Shown here one piece after another: positions 61,769-64,000 of a DNA stretch of 64,000 nt. The stretch covers positions 9,444,363 through 9,508,362 of the forward strand of contig NC_064535.1 of NCBI RefSeq assembly GCF_023856365.1, given 5' to 3'. The stretch's first letter is position 1. Each line of letters starts with the position of its first letter. The position numbers and the translations under genes are program-made. Below the pieces are notes generated by a model. It was not told the origin of the DNA and did not search any database. It worked only from the letters and a program-made list of their open reading frames with translations. This DNA is from Brienomyrus brachyistius. Its lineage: Eukaryota; Chordata; Actinopteri; Osteoglossiformes; Mormyridae.

Positions 61769-62239
61769 TTGGTTCTATTTTCAATTAAATATGGGTTTAT
61801 ATGATAATGTCAACCATCGCATTCTGTTTGTATTTACATTTCACACAGCGTCCCAACTTTATTGGAAATGGGGGATTCTGCCAGCAGGCTAGAATGGTGG
61901 CAAGGAACAGATGGAAGATGCAAAATTTTTCTTCAAGACTTGGGCCAAATTTATATATTCCAAAATGTCCAAATAAATACTCTTTTATTAATTCTTCAGG
62001 TGTGTATTGGTTTAAAAATGTACAGTATAGTAAATGTTTGTAAAGTGAGATATAGGTGTCATAATGCTCATAGAGAGCAGCAACATCATATTAACTGAAA
62101 ATGTTAAACTAAAAACACTGTAGAAAATATCACCAACAACTTTTGTTCTTCATTGCAGCATGTGCGTTTCTCTAATACCTGCATGCAGTTATTCTACAGG
62201 GTCAGAAGGTAAATCACATAATGGAGATTATTAACATTG

Positions 62240-62870
62240 CTTCCTGCATTCTGGCAAGTTTCATCATTCCTGTAACATCCAAATGGCATCGTCTCTATTC
62301 TCGGGTAATTATCAAACACTGCATACAGCTGTGCTGCAATCCAGAAACTACGTCTATTGATTGTTTAATTTAGAGGGTGCATGATAATTCAGCTAATAAG
62401 CTTAAGTACAGTAAATACACCGAATGACAGGACTCGGAAGATGCATATGGGCGGCAACGCTGCGCGTTCATAAACCAGCAGAGACGAATAGGCCTCAAAC
62501 AAACTGTCTATTAGACATTCCCAACTAATTTTGCCACGGCTCTTCTAACAAAAATGATGATTAATTTCCACACCACTATTTATATTTCCTAATGGTGATT
62601 AGTTTGAATTATCAATTACAGTTACTGGTTAATTGCCCTTCATAAAGACAGCTCTCCAGCTTGAAATTAGGCCATTTAAATAATATAACTAATAGCTGTT
62701 GCCTTTACGTTACAAATACATCTTCATTGTTGGGAGCAGTGAATGTGATAGTCACTCGTAATTTAATAGGGCAATTGAGTGAAGAAGTGCAGGTGGCATC
62801 GGGGGAGCAATTATTGCTAATGAATTATGATGTGACCTTCTCAGAACAATGAGCAATCAGAGCTACAATT
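62240..62870. promoter_or_regulatory. Candidate conserved noncoding block D
   Basis: Repeat-free and rich in homeobox-type sites: GGTTAATTGCCC, GGCCATTTAAATAATATAAC, AATTTAATAGGGCAATTGAG, GCAATTATTGCTAATGAATT. Enhancer-like, unproven. Confidence 0.35.
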
Positions 62871-63229
62871 GAGTGACAGTACGTCACATCTGGCAGAGCA
62901 AACACAGAAGCTGAGCTTCGGAGAGACTAAACTTTGCTGACCCAGTCGCCAGACTTTCCTGACTGGTTTTCCCACCTTAATTTTCCATCTTCCTCTCTTT
63001 GCTTTAAGGTGTAATGCAAAGTCGAGAATGCGAATCTTATGCATTATACCAGTCATGATTTAGAGTTTTCATATATTGGTTGCAATGTTTAACGGGAAAT
63101 CGTATTCTTTCTCTACAAATAATACAAGCAATTTCAAAACACCAAGAGGCCGAACACTATCAATGTTACGCATCTGTTCAGTTAATCAATTTAGCCGGTG
63201 ATGCTAATGTGTATTTGAATCCTAGGCTG

Positions 63230-63925
63230 CCATTTTAGTCAAATGACGTCCGAGCCAATGAGCTGTAGTAGTTACTTAAATCAAGAACTAACAACGTTGG
63301 AAGAATCGCATAAAAAAATCATAAACATATTTGGGCTTTCAGTCGAGAGGGGCCAAGACGTATCGAGCCTTTTGTCCCCGTGCCGTCGCCATTACACGGC
63401 ACGAAAAGTACAAAGTCTTGATAGAGATTAATGTCGAAGGTTTGCATTTGTCTCCCCTTAAAACAAGTCTCCGTACTCCAGCGCTCCCGGCAGCATTGGT
63501 TGGATATCGAGCGAATGTTTTCAGAGAGCAGTTTGAACTGACCTTTACCTCATACCGACAGGGCGACGCCGTGAGTGACAGTGTCCCTCACTGTAATTAC
63601 CCTGCCGCCGATGAGCCGGCCCCTTTTACAAATCACCACCAACTTTACACATCTGCTGCCTGTCAGCATCTGCCAAGGTGCACTCAGCCGCACATAATGG
63701 AAAACTCTCATTACCGCTCCTGAACAGGTAGAGGTGTTAGGACAATTACTGGGCAATGCTGCTGACCTTGTGAGGGACCTAAAATCATAGCTCTTGTACA
63801 GCCTCAGCTCACACTGCCCTCAAGCAAACACGGGATCAGAGGGAGCAGCTAAACTTTGCATCAGCTCTTTGCATGCACAGCCTGCAGACTTTTCTGACTG
63901 GTTTTTCCACCTTAATTTAGCATAA
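63230..63925. promoter_or_regulatory. Candidate conserved noncoding block E
   Basis: Repeat-free; contains TTTGAACTGACCTTTACCTC (nuclear-receptor-type half site), GTGAGTGACAGTG (TGACAG, TALE-homeobox type), CACTGTAATTACCCTGCCG and CCTTTTACAAATCACCACC. The right end holds a 34-bp block also found at 62950. Two overlapping ORFs here look like chance. Confidence 0.35.
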
Positions 63926-64000
63926 TGCCCAAAACCATTCCTAGGGTCCTGAATAAGTAGGTGACATTTGCAAAGAATACCTCTTATATGCAGTACATTT

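Larger units (their letters stand above)
60113..61872 (+). mobile_element. Tc1-like transposon, near full length but defective
   Basis: Left terminal region (CCAAAATTTTTGGGAGG, ATGTAAATGAAAACAGAG) and right terminal region (TTTGTATTTACATTTCACAC, GCGTCCCAACTTTATTGG) are long inverted repeats of roughly 150-200 bp. Between them lies a transposase gene in order: PLCERLYGQTVQQFKNNVP, GISSSTVHNII, then by nucleotide match the HTH, DDE and ENICRIMKRKIRE C-terminal segments to about 61290. A foreign 350-bp insert interrupts the right part (61.41-61.77 kb). Confidence 0.88.
31161..64000. other. 33-kb region without recognised genes
   Basis: No exon matching known proteins was found on either strand. 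In other vertebrates LHPP lies next, facing FAM53B tail to tail, so this stretch could be intergenic or LHPP intron on the minus strand. Contents are the mobile elements and candidate regulatory blocks listed separately. The remaining stretches (for example 31.2-33.1, 40-43.6, 46.5-48.7, 49.8-51.1, 52-53.9, 55-57.2 kb) show nothing identifiable beyond AT-rich unique sequence. Confidence 0.6.

Overview
The window is eukaryotic genomic DNA: coding sequence sits in short exons with GT/AG introns, coding density is very low, and microsatellites and decayed DNA transposons are common. Gene content and repeats (Tc1/mariner, hAT-type MITEs, tRNA-derived SINEs, abundant CA/TG repeats) point to a ray-finned fish, most likely a teleost. 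Species cannot be told from the sequence. There are no bacterial features, CRISPR arrays or operons.

Three protein-coding genes are supported, all at the left end and in the order known from other vertebrates. ABRAXAS2 (BRISC scaffold subunit) is on the minus strand; its first four coding exons (569-3619) are here and the rest lies beyond base 1. EEF1AKMT2/METTL10 (eEF1A lysine methyltransferase) is complete on the plus strand, six coding exons, 3939-8353, 239 residues. The start codons of these two genes are 319 bp apart, head to head, across a short intergenic region with ZNF143-, CRE- and ETS-like sites. FAM53B (simplet) is complete in its coding part on the plus strand, four coding exons, 19023-30366, 382 residues, with a CpG-rich probable promoter and 5' untranslated start near 10.1-10.27 kb and poly(A) signals around 31 kb.

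From about 31.2 kb to the end no gene was recognised. This 33 kb holds decayed mobile elements: two IS630/Tc1-like transposase remnants (33.2 and 54 kb), a retrotransposon ORF fragment (35.3-35.9 kb), tRNA-promoter-like repeats (37.4 and 38.8 kb), a full SINE (45.3 kb), a Tc1-like repeat (51.2 kb), a BED-finger hAT remnant (59 kb), and a nearly full-length but broken Tc1 element with a probable solo LTR nested in it (60.1-61.9 kb). Between them lie several unique, balanced-composition, TAATTA-rich blocks (about 43.9-44.8, 45.9-46.4, 48.7-49.8, 62.2-62.9, 63.2-63.9 kb) that look like conserved noncoding enhancer-type DNA. That reading is inference and needs alignment.

No new gene system was found. 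The observations most worth a second look are a 53-bp minisatellite in METTL10 intron 4 whose sixteen units each carry an AP-1 site (TGACTCA) and usually a CCAAT motif, a two-copy family of fold-back elements with a shared loop motif, a textbook RFX X-box inside an enhancer-like block, and a duplicated noncoding block at 62.9 and 63.85 kb.
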